NCBI RefSeq assembly: GCF_900343155.1
Contig: NZ_OUNG01000001.1
Coordinates: forward strand, 372,001-436,000
DNA length: 64,000 bases
Origin: Lactimicrobium massiliense
Lineage (GTDB): Bacteria > Bacillota_I > Bacilli_A > Erysipelotrichales > Erysipelotrichaceae
Reading direction: 5' to 3'
Positions 15,360-23,634 of the stretch are shown piece after piece. The notes under the pieces are model-generated. The model was not told where the DNA came from. It did no database searches and was given only the letters and a program-made list of their open reading frames with translations. A program made the position numbers and the translations under genes. Position 1 is the stretch's first letter. Every line of letters starts with the position of its first letter.

Positions 15360-16194
15360 CATAGTCCTCCAGGAAGCTGTGCATCTCACCATTGGCCTTG
15401 TAGCCAGGGAAACTTTCAATCTGTACGGCATGCAGAGCCCGGAAGATATTGTCCTCGATCATTGGATTGGTTTTGGACAGCCTGCGGATCAGGTTCTTGA
15501 CTTCCTGGCGTTTGGATCCTCCGCCGCCATTGTCACAGATCGTGCAGTTCTCTGTGAAGCGGCAGGCACACTGGATGAACTGCAGATCATTGGCCCTTGC
15601 CCAGGCAATGATGTCAGCTTCCTTGATGCAGTACATCGGCCGGATCAGTTCCAGACCCGGGAAGTTTTCACTGTGTGATTTAGGAATAATCGTCTCCAGC
15701 TTGCTGGAATAGAACATCGACATGACGGTTGTCTCGATGACATCATTGAGATGATGGCCAAGCGCGATTTTATTGCAGCCGATTTCCCTGGCATGGTTAT
15801 AGAGATAGCCTCTGCGCATCCTGGCACACAGATAACATGGGCTTTTATCCGAGTTATTGGCAACCGCAAAAATATTGGTCTCAAAGATTTCTGCCGGAAT
15901 ACCAAGCAATTGCAGATTGCTTTCAATCTTTGCCCGGTTAATCTCATTGTAGCCGGGATCCATGACCACAAACTTCACTTCAAAGTCAACCAGATGATAG
16001 CGCTGGTAGAGCTGAATAAGCTTGGCCATGCACATGCTGTCCTTGCCGCCGGAGATGCAGACCATGACCTTGTCACCCGGCTGGATCAGTTCATATTTTC
16101 CCACCGCAATCTGAAACTTAGACCACAGTTCTCTTCTGAACTGCTTGGTCAGTGTATGTTCAATCTGCTGTGCTGGTGTCAGTTTCTTTTCCAT
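15310..16194 (-). CDS. ttcA: TtcA-family tRNA 2-thiocytidine synthase
   Basis: A 294-residue PP-loop ATPase that probably thiolates cytidine 32 of tRNA. The PP-loop ISGGKDS is at residues 48-54, and cysteines of the family lie in SPCYLCARMRRG near residue 118 and CACRFTENCTIC near residue 220. These fit the TtcA scheme in which an Fe-S cluster and active cysteines carry sulfur. The gene begins at the base after the cysteine desulfurase stop codon, a natural source of the sulfur. The C-terminal tail is longer than in E. coli TtcA and His/Asp-rich. Confidence 0.88.
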   Translation of the reverse strand: MEKKLTPAQQIEHTLTKQFRRELWSKFQIAVGKYELIQPGDKVMVCISGGKDSMCMAKLIQLYQRYHLVDFEVKFVVMDPGYNEINRAKIESNLQLLGIPAEIFETNIFAVANNSDKSPCYLCARMRRGYLYNHAREIGCNKIALGHHLNDVIETTVMSMFYSSKLETIIPKSHSENFPGLELIRPMYCIKEADIIAWARANDLQFIQCACRFTENCTICDNGGGGSKRQEVKNLIRRLSKTNPMIEDNIFRALHAVQIESFPGYKANGEMHSFLEDYDDKGHVYTAAHHDTDQ

Positions 16195-17319
16195 TTATTT
16201 ATCCTCACTGATTTCTCGAACTGCCTGTACAAGTCCTTCACACTGCTCCAACGTTGTAAGTGGTGACACTGAGATCCGGAAACTTTCCAGGGCTCTTCTT
16301 CTGTCTCTGGTGATGGCCATAACGGCATGGGATGGCAGATAATCCGATGTGCAGGCACTTTTAACGGAGACGCAGTATCCCTTTTCATCCAGTGCTTTCT
16401 GCGTCTCAAAGCCTTTTCTGCCGGAGAGAGACAGATTCAAAATCTGCGGTACTGCCGCAGCAGGTGAATTGATCTTTACCCCCGCGATCTTTGTCAGTTC
16501 CTGGCGCAGATAAGCATTGCACTTTGCACAGTGCTGCTGCCACTGATTCTGATGAGCATACAGGTTCTCCAGAGCACACAGACATGCGGCAGCCATAGCC
16601 GGATCCGGTGTGCCGGAACGGTAAAGAGTTGTTGAAGCACCGCCGCTGTTCTGTGGTACCAGCGGTACATGTTCATGTTTGATCAATACACCGCAGCCAT
16701 TGAGGCCAAAGAACTTGTGCGGAGCAAAAGAAATGGTATCGCCGCAGTCAAAATCCACCGGCGTCTTTCCCATTGCCTGGGTAGCATCCACGTGCAGCAA
16801 TGTGTGTGGATGAGAATGTACAATTTTTCTGATTTCATTCACCGGCTGGATCACACCTGCCTCACTGTCCACAAGACTGATGGAGACAAGGCACGTATCA
16901 TCCCGCACAAGATCCTCAAGTTCTTCCAGATCAATGGTGCCATCACCAGAAAGCGGGCAAAGATCAATCTCATAGCCTTCCTGCTGCAGCATGCTCAGAC
17001 TGGCACTGATGGAACTGTGTTCGAGGCTTGTTGAAACAATATGTTTGCCAACATGGCGGGTAGCTGCGGCAATGCCTTTGAGGGCAAGATTATTGGCCTC
17101 GGTTGCACCGGATGTCAGGATGATCTCATTCGGTTTAACATGCAGAAGATCTGCCATCTTTGCCAGCACATCATCCATGATGGATTTGCTTGCTCTGCCC
17201 ATGCTGTGGACAGAATTGGCATTGCCAATGCACTGGGATGCCGTTTTGACATATGTATCCAGAACAGAAGGGTCCACAGGTGTATTGGCGCAGTAATCAA
17301 AATAGACTGGTTTATTCAT
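16195..17319 (-). CDS. Cysteine desulfurase (NifS/IscS family)
   Basis: A 374-residue PLP enzyme that removes sulfur from cysteine and passes it on as a persulfide. The PLP lysine is in SFAPHKFFG, the cofactor Asp/Gln in HVDATQAMGK, and the catalytic Cys in SVKSACTSD near residue 323, on a short loop as in the class II/NifS-like group. It directly precedes the ttcA-like gene with no gap. It has no Shine-Dalgarno site; a -10 box TACAAT lies 10 bases before the ATG, and an IS605-type element begins about 25 bases upstream. Confidence 0.92.
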   Translation of the reverse strand: MNKPVYFDYCANTPVDPSVLDTYVKTASQCIGNANSVHSMGRASKSIMDDVLAKMADLLHVKPNEIILTSGATEANNLALKGIAAATRHVGKHIVSTSLEHSSISASLSMLQQEGYEIDLCPLSGDGTIDLEELEDLVRDDTCLVSISLVDSEAGVIQPVNEIRKIVHSHPHTLLHVDATQAMGKTPVDFDCGDTISFAPHKFFGLNGCGVLIKHEHVPLVPQNSGGASTTLYRSGTPDPAMAAACLCALENLYAHQNQWQQHCAKCNAYLRQELTKIAGVKINSPAAAVPQILNLSLSGRKGFETQKALDEKGYCVSVKSACTSDYLPSHAVMAITRDRRRALESFRISVSPLTTLEQCEGLVQAVREISEDK

Positions 17320-17329
17320 CGCGTGCTAT

Positions 17330-17335
17330 ATTGTA
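17330..17335 (-). promoter_or_regulatory. -10 box close to the desulfurase start
   Basis: TACAAT on the minus strand, 10 bases before the ATG at 17319. A transcript from here would start about three bases before the start codon. The -35 region would fall at or inside the end of the IS605-type element, so the insertion may have changed expression of this operon. Confidence 0.4.
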
Positions 17336-17350
17336 CACCAAAGTGAATTA

Positions 17351-17391
17351 CCATGTCTGACTTATCCGCTGATGCGGAAAGTCACGCATGG
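17351..17391 (-). repeat. Right-end hairpin of the IS605-type element, possible guide-RNA scaffold
   Basis: On the minus strand CCATG, TGACTT and CCGC pair with GCGG, AAGTCA and CATGG around an ATCA loop. A second, smaller stem (GGAAC/GTTCC) lies at 17410-17427. In this family such structures at the end next to tnpB are recognised by TnpA and belong to the omega RNA that guides TnpB. Confidence 0.6.
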
Positions 17392-17475
17392 CTTCATTTT
17401 CTGCAGGCGGAACAGTTTACCGTTCCGTACAGTGGGGCATTCACGGTCCCATATGCGGTTCTGCCCGCACTGCTT

Positions 17476-18858
17476 TTATGCCAGCTTCAGATCAGGATGA
17501 TAATATGCCCTTATATTTCTGAAATCAGGCTCTATCCCGCTTTCAAAAGCGTCCGGTATGGCTTTTCTCAGAATGTTTGCCGAGCCATTCAGATCCGCAT
17601 TCATCTTTGTGCCATCTGCAGATCTGTACAGCCCACGTTTTTCTCTGACACCTGAAAATTTATGATGCTCTTCTGAATCTCGGCTGTACACCGGAATTTT
17701 ATCTCTGTCCAGGAAAGATGCTTTTGATGTGTATGATTCTTCCTGATAAATGATACGGATTCCCAGGCGCTCTGCTGAATAGGTAATAATTCTTTTCAGC
17801 CTTTCAAATGGAATCTGCATAAAGTTTTGATTGCTCGTACCTCCCATACTGCATTCCTGCTTCCAGAATTTGTTTTCACCTATCACAATGGTGTCGATAC
17901 GTTTTTCTACGCACCATGTGATAAGACGTTTGCAATCTTTAAGCATGCAGTCATTTATGCGATTATTTCTTTTCTGGAGGATGCGATAATACCGTTTTGT
18001 CGGGAAAAACTTGTCAGTGCTTCCACTTGTCTGCTCTGACTGGATGCGGGCAGACATCTGATTGAAATAATGGTTTGCAGATTTTGCAGCCCCGCCTTTG
18101 AACAGCAGACATTCAGCACCAACGTTGTTAGTCACAGCCATCAGGTTGTCTACACCGAGATCAATTGCAGCAATACGCTCTGCTGTATCAGCAGTTGCCG
18201 GTGCATTTGTCCCATCATCGAACACAAATGACAGTTTGTACGTGCCGTTTCTGGGCGTTACGTTAAGCTGAACAAATTTGCCGTGTACTTCTCTGCCAAG
18301 GCGCACAACTTGTTTCGTAAAAGGCAGTTTTGCGGTATACCGGTGTTTCTTGTTTTTGCGAATAACGCAGTCCTGATTTGTAACAATAAAAGCGCACGCA
18401 CCTTTCTTGTGCTTGTATCCAGGCATTTTCGGCCGCCCTGTAAATTTGCCCGGATCACGCTTGTAGCTCTTCAATGCCGCAAAGAATGAGCAAATATCCC
18501 GCAAAGTCATTTTCAATATCTGCTGTGCGGTTTGTCTTGGCAATCCAGTACAGCAGTAATCTGGATTTTTGCATAGCTTCATCATACAGTCCAGAGTTGC
18601 ATAGCTGATGGATCCGGAAGGCGGAAGTATTTTCTGCTTGTCTTTCGGGAGATAATAGTTCATCCACTCAAACTCGCTCATCACTTCCAGTTCGTTATCG
18701 CTCAGATCGAAGATGTTTGTTCTTTTTGCAGCAAACATCATCTGCCGTTCACGAAAAAGTGCGGCGTTGTAAAGGTTGTTCGCCTTGTGAGCAATATCGT
18801 CACACCATGCAAATAACGGATCCGATCTTTGTACAAATATCGTCTTTGCACTATACAT
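17476..18858 (-). CDS. tnpB: TnpB (RuvC-like RNA-guided nuclease), zinc ribbon lost
   Basis: A 460-residue TnpB homologue. The RuvC acidic residues appear to be present in AIDLGVDNL, IGENKFW and NADLNGSANILRK. Where most TnpB proteins have a four-cysteine zinc ribbon after YTSK, this one has YTSKASFLDRDKIP and later GLYRSADGTKMNAD with no cysteines. A TnpB subgroup of this type is known, so the loss is probably not a simple decay event; the frame is fully open. It would be a guide-RNA directed nuclease that helps retain the element. The 3' end adjoins the hairpin end of the element. Confidence 0.88.
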   Translation of the reverse strand: MYSAKTIFVQRSDPLFAWCDDIAHKANNLYNAALFRERQMMFAAKRTNIFDLSDNELEVMSEFEWMNYYLPKDKQKILPPSGSISYATLDCMMKLCKNPDYCCTGLPRQTAQQILKMTLRDICSFFAALKSYKRDPGKFTGRPKMPGYKHKKGACAFIVTNQDCVIRKNKKHRYTAKLPFTKQVVRLGREVHGKFVQLNVTPRNGTYKLSFVFDDGTNAPATADTAERIAAIDLGVDNLMAVTNNVGAECLLFKGGAAKSANHYFNQMSARIQSEQTSGSTDKFFPTKRYYRILQKRNNRINDCMLKDCKRLITWCVEKRIDTIVIGENKFWKQECSMGGTSNQNFMQIPFERLKRIITYSAERLGIRIIYQEESYTSKASFLDRDKIPVYSRDSEEHHKFSGVREKRGLYRSADGTKMNADLNGSANILRKAIPDAFESGIEPDFRNIRAYYHPDLKLA

Positions 18859-18957
18859 CAGTTAATAATCATCCTTTCTAAGCATAAAAGCTTTTATTTA
18901 TGCTAAATATATTATATCCTAAAAGATGTCAGTTATACACAATGTGGAGGCCGATGT

Positions 18958-19377
18958 ATGCACAAGAAACAGCATGAAGAATACTACTATAATCAGCACA
19001 GCTGCTTTCTGCTGCAGTATCATCTTGTACTGATTACAAAATACAGAAAATCGGCAATAACGGGAAAACTCGAGGATTTTCTGAAAGATTATACGTGCAG
19101 ATACTTTAAAGAGCATGAACTTCGTGTGCAGGCGATTGAAACAATGCCGGATCATATGCATATATTGTTTGATGCGTATCCGCAGCTCAATCTTGCGGAG
19201 TTTATTAACGCATTTAAATCTGCTTCATCACGGCAGATCAGGAAAGCCTTCAGTCCTGAGCTGGCTCAATATTATTGGAAGCCTTATTTCTGGAGTCTTT
19301 CCTACTTTATTGGAAGCGTAAGCGATAAAACGGAAACTGTGGTTAAAACCTACATTAACAATCAGAAAATCAAATAG
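18958..19377 (+). CDS. tnpA: TnpA, Y1 (HUH) transposase of the IS605-type element
   Basis: A 139-residue single-strand transposase. The metal-binding HUH motif is MPDHMHILF near residue 67 and the nucleophilic tyrosine is in KTYINNQ near residue 133. It cuts at the hairpin ends and moves the element as a single-stranded circle. GGAGG precedes the ATG with a spacing of 8 bases. Compared with the other two TnpA proteins in this window, it belongs to a distinct, more divergent subgroup. Confidence 0.92.
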   Translation: MHKKQHEEYYYNQHSCFLLQYHLVLITKYRKSAITGKLEDFLKDYTCRYFKEHELRVQAIETMPDHMHILFDAYPQLNLAEFINAFKSASSRQIRKAFSPELAQYYWKPYFWSLSYFIGSVSDKTETVVKTYINNQKIK

Positions 19378-19389
19378 TCGGCGATTCAT

Positions 19390-19443
19390 CTACGTCTGAA
19401 CGCCGATATGCCGACACAGGCGGCTGCGGCTTTTCAGACGTAG
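19390..19443 (+). repeat. Left-end hairpin of the IS605-type element
   Basis: CTACGTCTGAA pairs with TTCAGACGTAG around a GC-rich interior that can itself fold. It lies 12 bases after the tnpA stop codon. Confidence 0.6.
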
Positions 19444-19511
19444 TGCTCTCGCCTATTTTTGATAGACAGATTGCATTTTCTGCCGCATGGTCCCTGTTGA
19501 AAAAATAATGC

Positions 19512-19540
19512 TTGCATGAAACGACTGCATCAGGTATCAT
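19512..19540 (+). promoter_or_regulatory. Promoter of tRNA-His
   Basis: TTGCAT (19512-19517) and TATCAT (19535-19540) are 17 bases apart, 13 bases before the mature tRNA. Confidence 0.7.
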
Positions 19541-19553
19541 ATTACCTGCGCAT

Positions 19554-19631
19554 GGCGGCTATGGTGAAGTTGGTTAACACACTGGATTGTGGCTCCAGCA
19601 CCCCAGGGTTCGAGTCCCTGTAGTCGCCCCA
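19554..19631 (+). tRNA. tRNA-His (anticodon GTG)
   Basis: A plus-strand cloverleaf with the extra G at position -1 that marks tRNA-His, an anticodon stem-loop CTGGA-TTGTGGC-TCCAG, a T arm with GGTTCGAGTCC, discriminator C and an encoded CCA end. Confidence 0.96.
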
Positions 19632-19639
19632 TTGTGTGA

Positions 19640-19670
19640 AGAAGAATGGTGATGAGCCATTCTTCTTTTT
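19640..19670 (+). terminator. Terminator of tRNA-His
   Basis: AGAAGAATGG and CCATTCTTCT form a 10-bp stem with a 7-base loop followed by TTTT. The end overlaps the stop codon of the convergent CpaB-like gene. Confidence 0.85.
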
Positions 19671-20406
19671 AGTTTTCCTGAATATCCGCAGTTTCCAGCA
19701 TCGATAACAGATAGCTGCAGGCAGCACTGTCTGCCCTGGCGGCCTCCATCTCGCTATGATAGGCATTATCACTGCCGGCATACAAACGCAGCTTCCCCAC
19801 TGTTTCTGCCAGTGACAATAGATCAATATCCTTTACATCAACAGCCAAAGTCAGAAGATACGGAATATGGCTGCTTTTCGGGTCCTCAATCAACAGACCA
19901 TTATGGTCTTTGATCGTCAGGATGCGGGCATTCTGAATGAGTGCACCCGTTAATGGCGGACCATCCCGGCGCTCAATGGCCGCATGGACATTGACTCTCT
20001 GCCCGGATGCCAGGCCATTGGCATCACTCTGATCTACAGGCAGAGAATAGACCGCCTGGCCATCTTTCAGCAGTAAAGCCGGCAGATCAGGCAGATCTGC
20101 CTCCTCATACAGCATCGAACGGTAAAACAAAGAGCCTGCCGGGATTTTACCCTGCAGGTCCGTATAGCGGCCGATGATCTCTTCTTTCTTCATCACAGCC
20201 GCATCACTGAGATAAGCTGATGGCACTTTGATACTGATAAGATCATCCTCTTCGATCTTTGTGCGCGGGGCAATGTCATGAGCTGCCATCCATGTGGAAA
20301 CAAGATTGATCTGCCGGGCCGCATAAATACGGATGCCAAAGACACAAAGCATCACAAGCATGGCAGCACAGCCGATCGTCAATACCATTTTCTTCCAGAG
20401 TTTCAT
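19669..20406 (-). CDS. CpaB-like protein with SAF domain
   Basis: A 245-residue protein with one N-terminal membrane anchor (about residues 8-30) and an SAF domain (about 38-105, including PAGSLFYRSML), followed by an RcpC/CpaB-like region. This is the layout of CpaB, an assembly factor of Flp/Tad pili, but no other tad genes are nearby, so it may serve another cell-envelope purpose. AGGAGG precedes the ATG. It follows the PepX-like gene by 44 bases on the same strand with no terminator between them, suggesting a shared transcript. Confidence 0.7.
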   Translation of the reverse strand: MKLWKKMVLTIGCAAMLVMLCVFGIRIYAARQINLVSTWMAAHDIAPRTKIEEDDLISIKVPSAYLSDAAVMKKEEIIGRYTDLQGKIPAGSLFYRSMLYEEADLPDLPALLLKDGQAVYSLPVDQSDANGLASGQRVNVHAAIERRDGPPLTGALIQNARILTIKDHNGLLIEDPKSSHIPYLLTLAVDVKDIDLLSLAETVGKLRLYAGSDNAYHSEMEAARADSAACSYLLSMLETADIQEN

Positions 20407-20450
20407 ACTGTCCTCCTGCTCTTGTATGGCCGCAGAAAGGACAGATTCCC

Positions 20451-22508
20451 CTATTTCAGCATCATTGTTTTTCCATTTTTTCCAGGCAGATCAACATGGA
20501 TGCTGGCCGCATCCACAAGTACCTGATAGTCCTTGTGCACAAGTGTCGTGCATGGATCTTCGGTGGCAATCAGCACAGCAAGATGGTGATGCTTTTCGAC
20601 TGTATACACATCCGGATTCAGCCAGGCTGTATAGCGATGCATTTCACCTGATTTCAAGGTGATATGTCCCGCAGCAGAGGAAGGCAGGTAGCCAGCATCC
20701 GGATTGCATAGATCCAGATATCCTCTTGCAAAGACTTTAAAGCATTTATGGGTTGGCACAAGCTTCTTCTCGTCCAGCACAAAACCACCGCCCAGTGCAA
20801 TGCCATCTTTTCTGACAAGAGATGTCTCTACTTCTGTACGCGGTGCATCATGGCAGCCATAGCTGTCAAATGGCTGCTCGCATACATCTGCCAGCATCAC
20901 GGTCAGCTTGAGATCATCACATGTCAGTCTGTCTTTGCCAAGATGAAATGTACGCTGATCTGCATCGCTGACATTCTCTGCAAAGGCAGGATTCAGATCG
21001 TCAAGTGCTGCGGCAAATGAGACACGCGCAGAGCCTTTGAGGAAAACATCTTCCAAAAGTTCATCACTGATCAGACGCACTGCCGTATTGCTGTGATCCA
21101 GACACAGCTTTTCTTCATAGTTGTCTGCCGTGATGTCCTCTTTGTCAAAATCTGTGGAAATCAGAATGTTTCCAGCATGTTCACTTTCCAGGATCGTATG
21201 TTTTTTTGAAAAGTATTCCGGATAGGTATCCCATCTGTTTCCATCATGACAGTTCTGTACCAAAAGATCCGGAAACTGCCTGACTTTGGTGCCAAAGAGT
21301 TCCCGGGAAAACCATGCATTGACAAGATCATCGTATACCATGCCGTCAATACGCATGCCATAGTGTCCTGCCGGCATATCCGGGGTCATATGATGGCCCT
21401 GGTGCAGAATCATGGATACCGGCAGATTGTGCTTTTTGAAAGAGTCGTACATCATCTCTGCCTGTTTGGTCGAGACATTTTCATCATTAAGGCCATGAAT
21501 GATCAATGCCGAACAGTTCAGCTGATCACTGTGCTCATAGTAGTTGGACTCTTCCCAGTATGGCCCATAGTCAAAGCCGTTTTCTGCCTGTTTGCGGATA
21601 CGCCAGTCAAAGAACTGTTCCGCTTTTTCTCTGCGGCTCTGTTTTGTAAGATCATCAAGAGAGGACATGCAGTAAAGATCCAGCCAGGCAGAGGTCATCT
21701 CCTTTGGCCAGTAGCGCTGTGCGCCCTGCTGGTTGAGGAAGGAATACCAGTCGGCAATGCCAGCAACCGGCACAATCGTTTTTAATCCCTCTATTCCCTC
21801 ACAGGCAATGGCATATGGCATCGTACCGCCATAGGAGCGTCCCGTCATACCGACAAGGCCGCTGCACCATTCCGGCTTTACAGCAATATCAGATGTCAAT
21901 GTTGTATAGGCAGTACGGTCACCATGAAGCCATTGAATGACACTGGCAAATGCCATCTTTTCTTCATACATGCCGCAGCCATTAAAGCCAGCAGAGCCGC
22001 GGGTGCCCAGGCCTGCACAGCATACCACCGCATAGCCGCGCGCCAGATAGCTGTCATACCAGTCAAGATCCTCATAGCACATGGTGCCTTTGGATAAGGG
22101 ATCCTCATAGTACCAGTCAGACTGTCTGGCATTCTGCGCATGGACAAGACTGGTGATTTCATCAGACGGAATGACTGGGGCAGGACTGCTGCGCTTGAAA
22201 TCCATTGGTTTGACTGTCTTTTGTGCAAAGCGCTTCATCGCTTCATAGGAATCTGCTCTTGTCCCGGCAATGTAAGGTCTTGCCTCATAGATCACCGGTG
22301 CCTTGTAATCCCCTTCCAAAGCAGAACGGGGTACCTGTACGAGTGCCTTGACACGGTCTCTTCTGCCATCCATGTCTGTGTCATAGTCTGTTTCAACATA
22401 AACACAGAAGCGGATGATATCGCTGTCTGCGTTTGTATACCCTTCCTTTCTGCCATCGGTAAAAGGAAAGACGGGCATCGCTTCACCGTTTTCAAATACT
22501 GGTTTCAT
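20451..22508 (-). CDS. Xaa-Pro dipeptidyl-peptidase-like alpha/beta hydrolase (S15, PepX/CocE type)
   Basis: A 685-residue serine hydrolase with an N-terminal alpha/beta domain and a C-terminal jelly-roll domain as in PepX and CocE. The nucleophile is in GRSYGG near residue 226, the acid in HGLNDENV near 345 and the base in HQGHHMT near 374. It probably removes X-Pro dipeptides from proline-rich peptides. No signal peptide is seen, so it should be cytosolic. The start is set at the ATG at 22508 because GAGGTG lies 6 bases before it; an in-frame GTG three codons earlier is part of that site. Confidence 0.9.
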   Translation of the reverse strand: MKPVFENGEAMPVFPFTDGRKEGYTNADSDIIRFCVYVETDYDTDMDGRRDRVKALVQVPRSALEGDYKAPVIYEARPYIAGTRADSYEAMKRFAQKTVKPMDFKRSSPAPVIPSDEITSLVHAQNARQSDWYYEDPLSKGTMCYEDLDWYDSYLARGYAVVCCAGLGTRGSAGFNGCGMYEEKMAFASVIQWLHGDRTAYTTLTSDIAVKPEWCSGLVGMTGRSYGGTMPYAIACEGIEGLKTIVPVAGIADWYSFLNQQGAQRYWPKEMTSAWLDLYCMSSLDDLTKQSRREKAEQFFDWRIRKQAENGFDYGPYWEESNYYEHSDQLNCSALIIHGLNDENVSTKQAEMMYDSFKKHNLPVSMILHQGHHMTPDMPAGHYGMRIDGMVYDDLVNAWFSRELFGTKVRQFPDLLVQNCHDGNRWDTYPEYFSKKHTILESEHAGNILISTDFDKEDITADNYEEKLCLDHSNTAVRLISDELLEDVFLKGSARVSFAAALDDLNPAFAENVSDADQRTFHLGKDRLTCDDLKLTVMLADVCEQPFDSYGCHDAPRTEVETSLVRKDGIALGGGFVLDEKKLVPTHKCFKVFARGYLDLCNPDAGYLPSSAAGHITLKSGEMHRYTAWLNPDVYTVEKHHHLAVLIATEDPCTTLVHKDYQVLVDAASIHVDLPGKNGKTMMLK

Positions 22509-22533
22509 TTGTTTCACCTCACTTCTATGGTAA

Positions 22534-22566
22534 CAAAAAAGATCTGCCAGTTCACTGACAGATCTT
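22534..22566 (-). terminator. Terminator of the rnf operon
   Basis: On the minus strand AAGATCTG and CAGATCTT frame an imperfect stem followed by TTTTTTG, 8 bases after the last rnf gene. Confidence 0.85.
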
Positions 22567-22574
22567 CATCTGAC

Positions 22575-22862
22575 TTATGCAGCCAGATCGTGTTCCTTCA
22601 TGTATTCCTTGATCTTTGTGCGCTGATCAGGCTTGCAAGGCTTGCAGTCTTCGATATGGGACTTGCCGGAAACAAGTGCCTCGGCCATGCCGGAGCAGCC
22701 AGGGTTTCCGCAGCCGCCGCAGTTGTAACCAGGCAGCATGGCAAGCAGATCTGCAACTCTTGTGTCCTCTTTGACAGCCAGCTTGTTGCCGGCAATGCCA
22801 AGGAATAAGCCGATGACTGCACCAAGGATCACCATCAGCAAGAATGCCTTAAGAATTTCCAT
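22575..22862 (-). CDS. rnfB: Short RnfB-like subunit (no ferredoxin domain)
   Basis: A 95-residue protein with the N-terminal membrane helix of RnfB (about residues 5-27) and the cysteine domain for one [4Fe-4S] cluster, with CGGCGNPGC at about 49-57 and a later Cys in DCKPCKP. Typical RnfB proteins run to 250-330 residues with two more ferredoxin-type clusters; those are absent here and the stop is followed by the operon terminator, so this is the complete product. It would be the electron-entry subunit of the Rnf complex. It overlaps the preceding Cys-rich gene by 14 bases. Confidence 0.82.
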   Translation of the reverse strand: MEILKAFLLMVILGAVIGLFLGIAGNKLAVKEDTRVADLLAMLPGYNCGGCGNPGCSGMAEALVSGKSHIEDCKPCKPDQRTKIKEYMKEHDLAA

Positions 22863-23055
22863 CTTTCTTCAGTTCCTCCTCAATCTTGTTTAAAACGTTG
22901 CTGCGGAGCTCACAGTCCGTCAGACCGCAGGCTTTGCAGTCCGGATGCAGATTCTCGCATCCCTTCGGAACAGGTGTCCGCTTGTTGGCACGGTAGCTCC
23001 AGATCACCAGAGCAAACAGTGCAACAACAATCAGAACCGCATACACGTATTTCAT
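22849..23055 (-). CDS. Small membrane protein with four-cysteine motif, Rnf-associated
   Basis: A 68-residue protein with one N-terminal membrane helix (about residues 3-22) and a cysteine motif C-x6-C-x2-C-x4-C at about 33-48 (CENLHPDCKACGLTDC), then a charged helical tail. The pattern could hold an Fe-S cluster and echoes that of RnfB. It lies between rnfA and the short rnfB with a 3-base gap on one side and an overlap on the other, so it is made together with the complex. It may supply a cluster missing from RnfB. No known family is recognised. Confidence 0.75.
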   Translation of the reverse strand: MKYVYAVLIVVALFALVIWSYRANKRTPVPKGCENLHPDCKACGLTDCELRSNVLNKIEEELKKDGNS

Positions 23056-23058
23056 GAA

Positions 23059-23631
23059 TTAAACCAAACCTGCCAAAGCACTGAAGGCAAGAGCCATGAT
23101 ACCAGCGCAGACGAAGGCAATCGGGTTGCCTCTGAATGCTTTCGGAAGATCATTGGTTGCAAGTCTTGTACGGATGGTGGCGAAGATGACCAGCATTAGC
23201 ATGAAGCCTGCCGGTACAGCGATGGAGTTCACCATGGTTTCAGCCAGCGTATACTTCTGTGTAATGTTATCCATTGCGACATAGAGCACGGTGCAGTTTG
23301 TCGTGATCAGAGGCAGATAGATACCAAGAGACTTATACAGAGCCGGAGCCTTCTTCTTGATGAACATTTCAACCAGCTGAACGAATGCAGCAATCAGCAG
23401 GATGAAGCAGATCAGCTCCATGTATTCCAGTCCCAGCGGAACCAGTACGCCATAGTACAGAGCCCATGACAGTACGGATGCACAGAAGATGACGAAGATC
23501 ACAGCGGCGCCCATGCCAATAGCAGAATCCAGCTTGGTGGAGACACCCATGAACGGGCACATGCCAAGGAACTTTGTCAGGATGATGTTATTAATCAGCA
23601 TGCCGCTGATGAACAGTGTAAACAGATTCAT
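23059..23631 (-). CDS. rnfA: RnfA, membrane subunit of the Rnf complex
   Basis: A 190-residue protein with six membrane segments. RnfA pairs with RnfE inside the membrane, and the two bind a [2Fe-2S] cluster with conserved cysteines, here in LGMCPFMGV near residue 25 and TTNCTVLYV near residue 113. It passes electrons between the cytoplasmic RnfB/RnfC side and the outer RnfG/RnfD flavins while Na+ or H+ is moved. The length is normal. It sits 3 bases after rnfE. Confidence 0.94.
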   Translation of the reverse strand: MNLFTLFISGMLINNIILTKFLGMCPFMGVSTKLDSAIGMGAAVIFVIFCASVLSWALYYGVLVPLGLEYMELICFILLIAAFVQLVEMFIKKKAPALYKSLGIYLPLITTNCTVLYVAMDNITQKYTLAETMVNSIAVPAGFMLMLVIFATIRTRLATNDLPKAFRGNPIAFVCAGIMALAFSALAGLV

Positions 23632-23634
23632 TTG

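Larger units (their letters stand above)
17345..19460 (-). mobile_element. IS605-type element (divergent tnpA and tnpB)
   Basis: A Y1 transposase gene and a TnpB gene are divergent and share a 99-base intergenic region. Instead of inverted repeats the ends carry subterminal hairpins: a long stem at 17351-17391 on the tnpB side (the RE) and a stem with CTACGTCTGAA arms at 19390-19443 on the tnpA side (the LE). Exact ends are not certain because this family makes no target duplication. The element sits between the promoter region of the desulfurase operon and tRNA-His. Confidence 0.8.
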
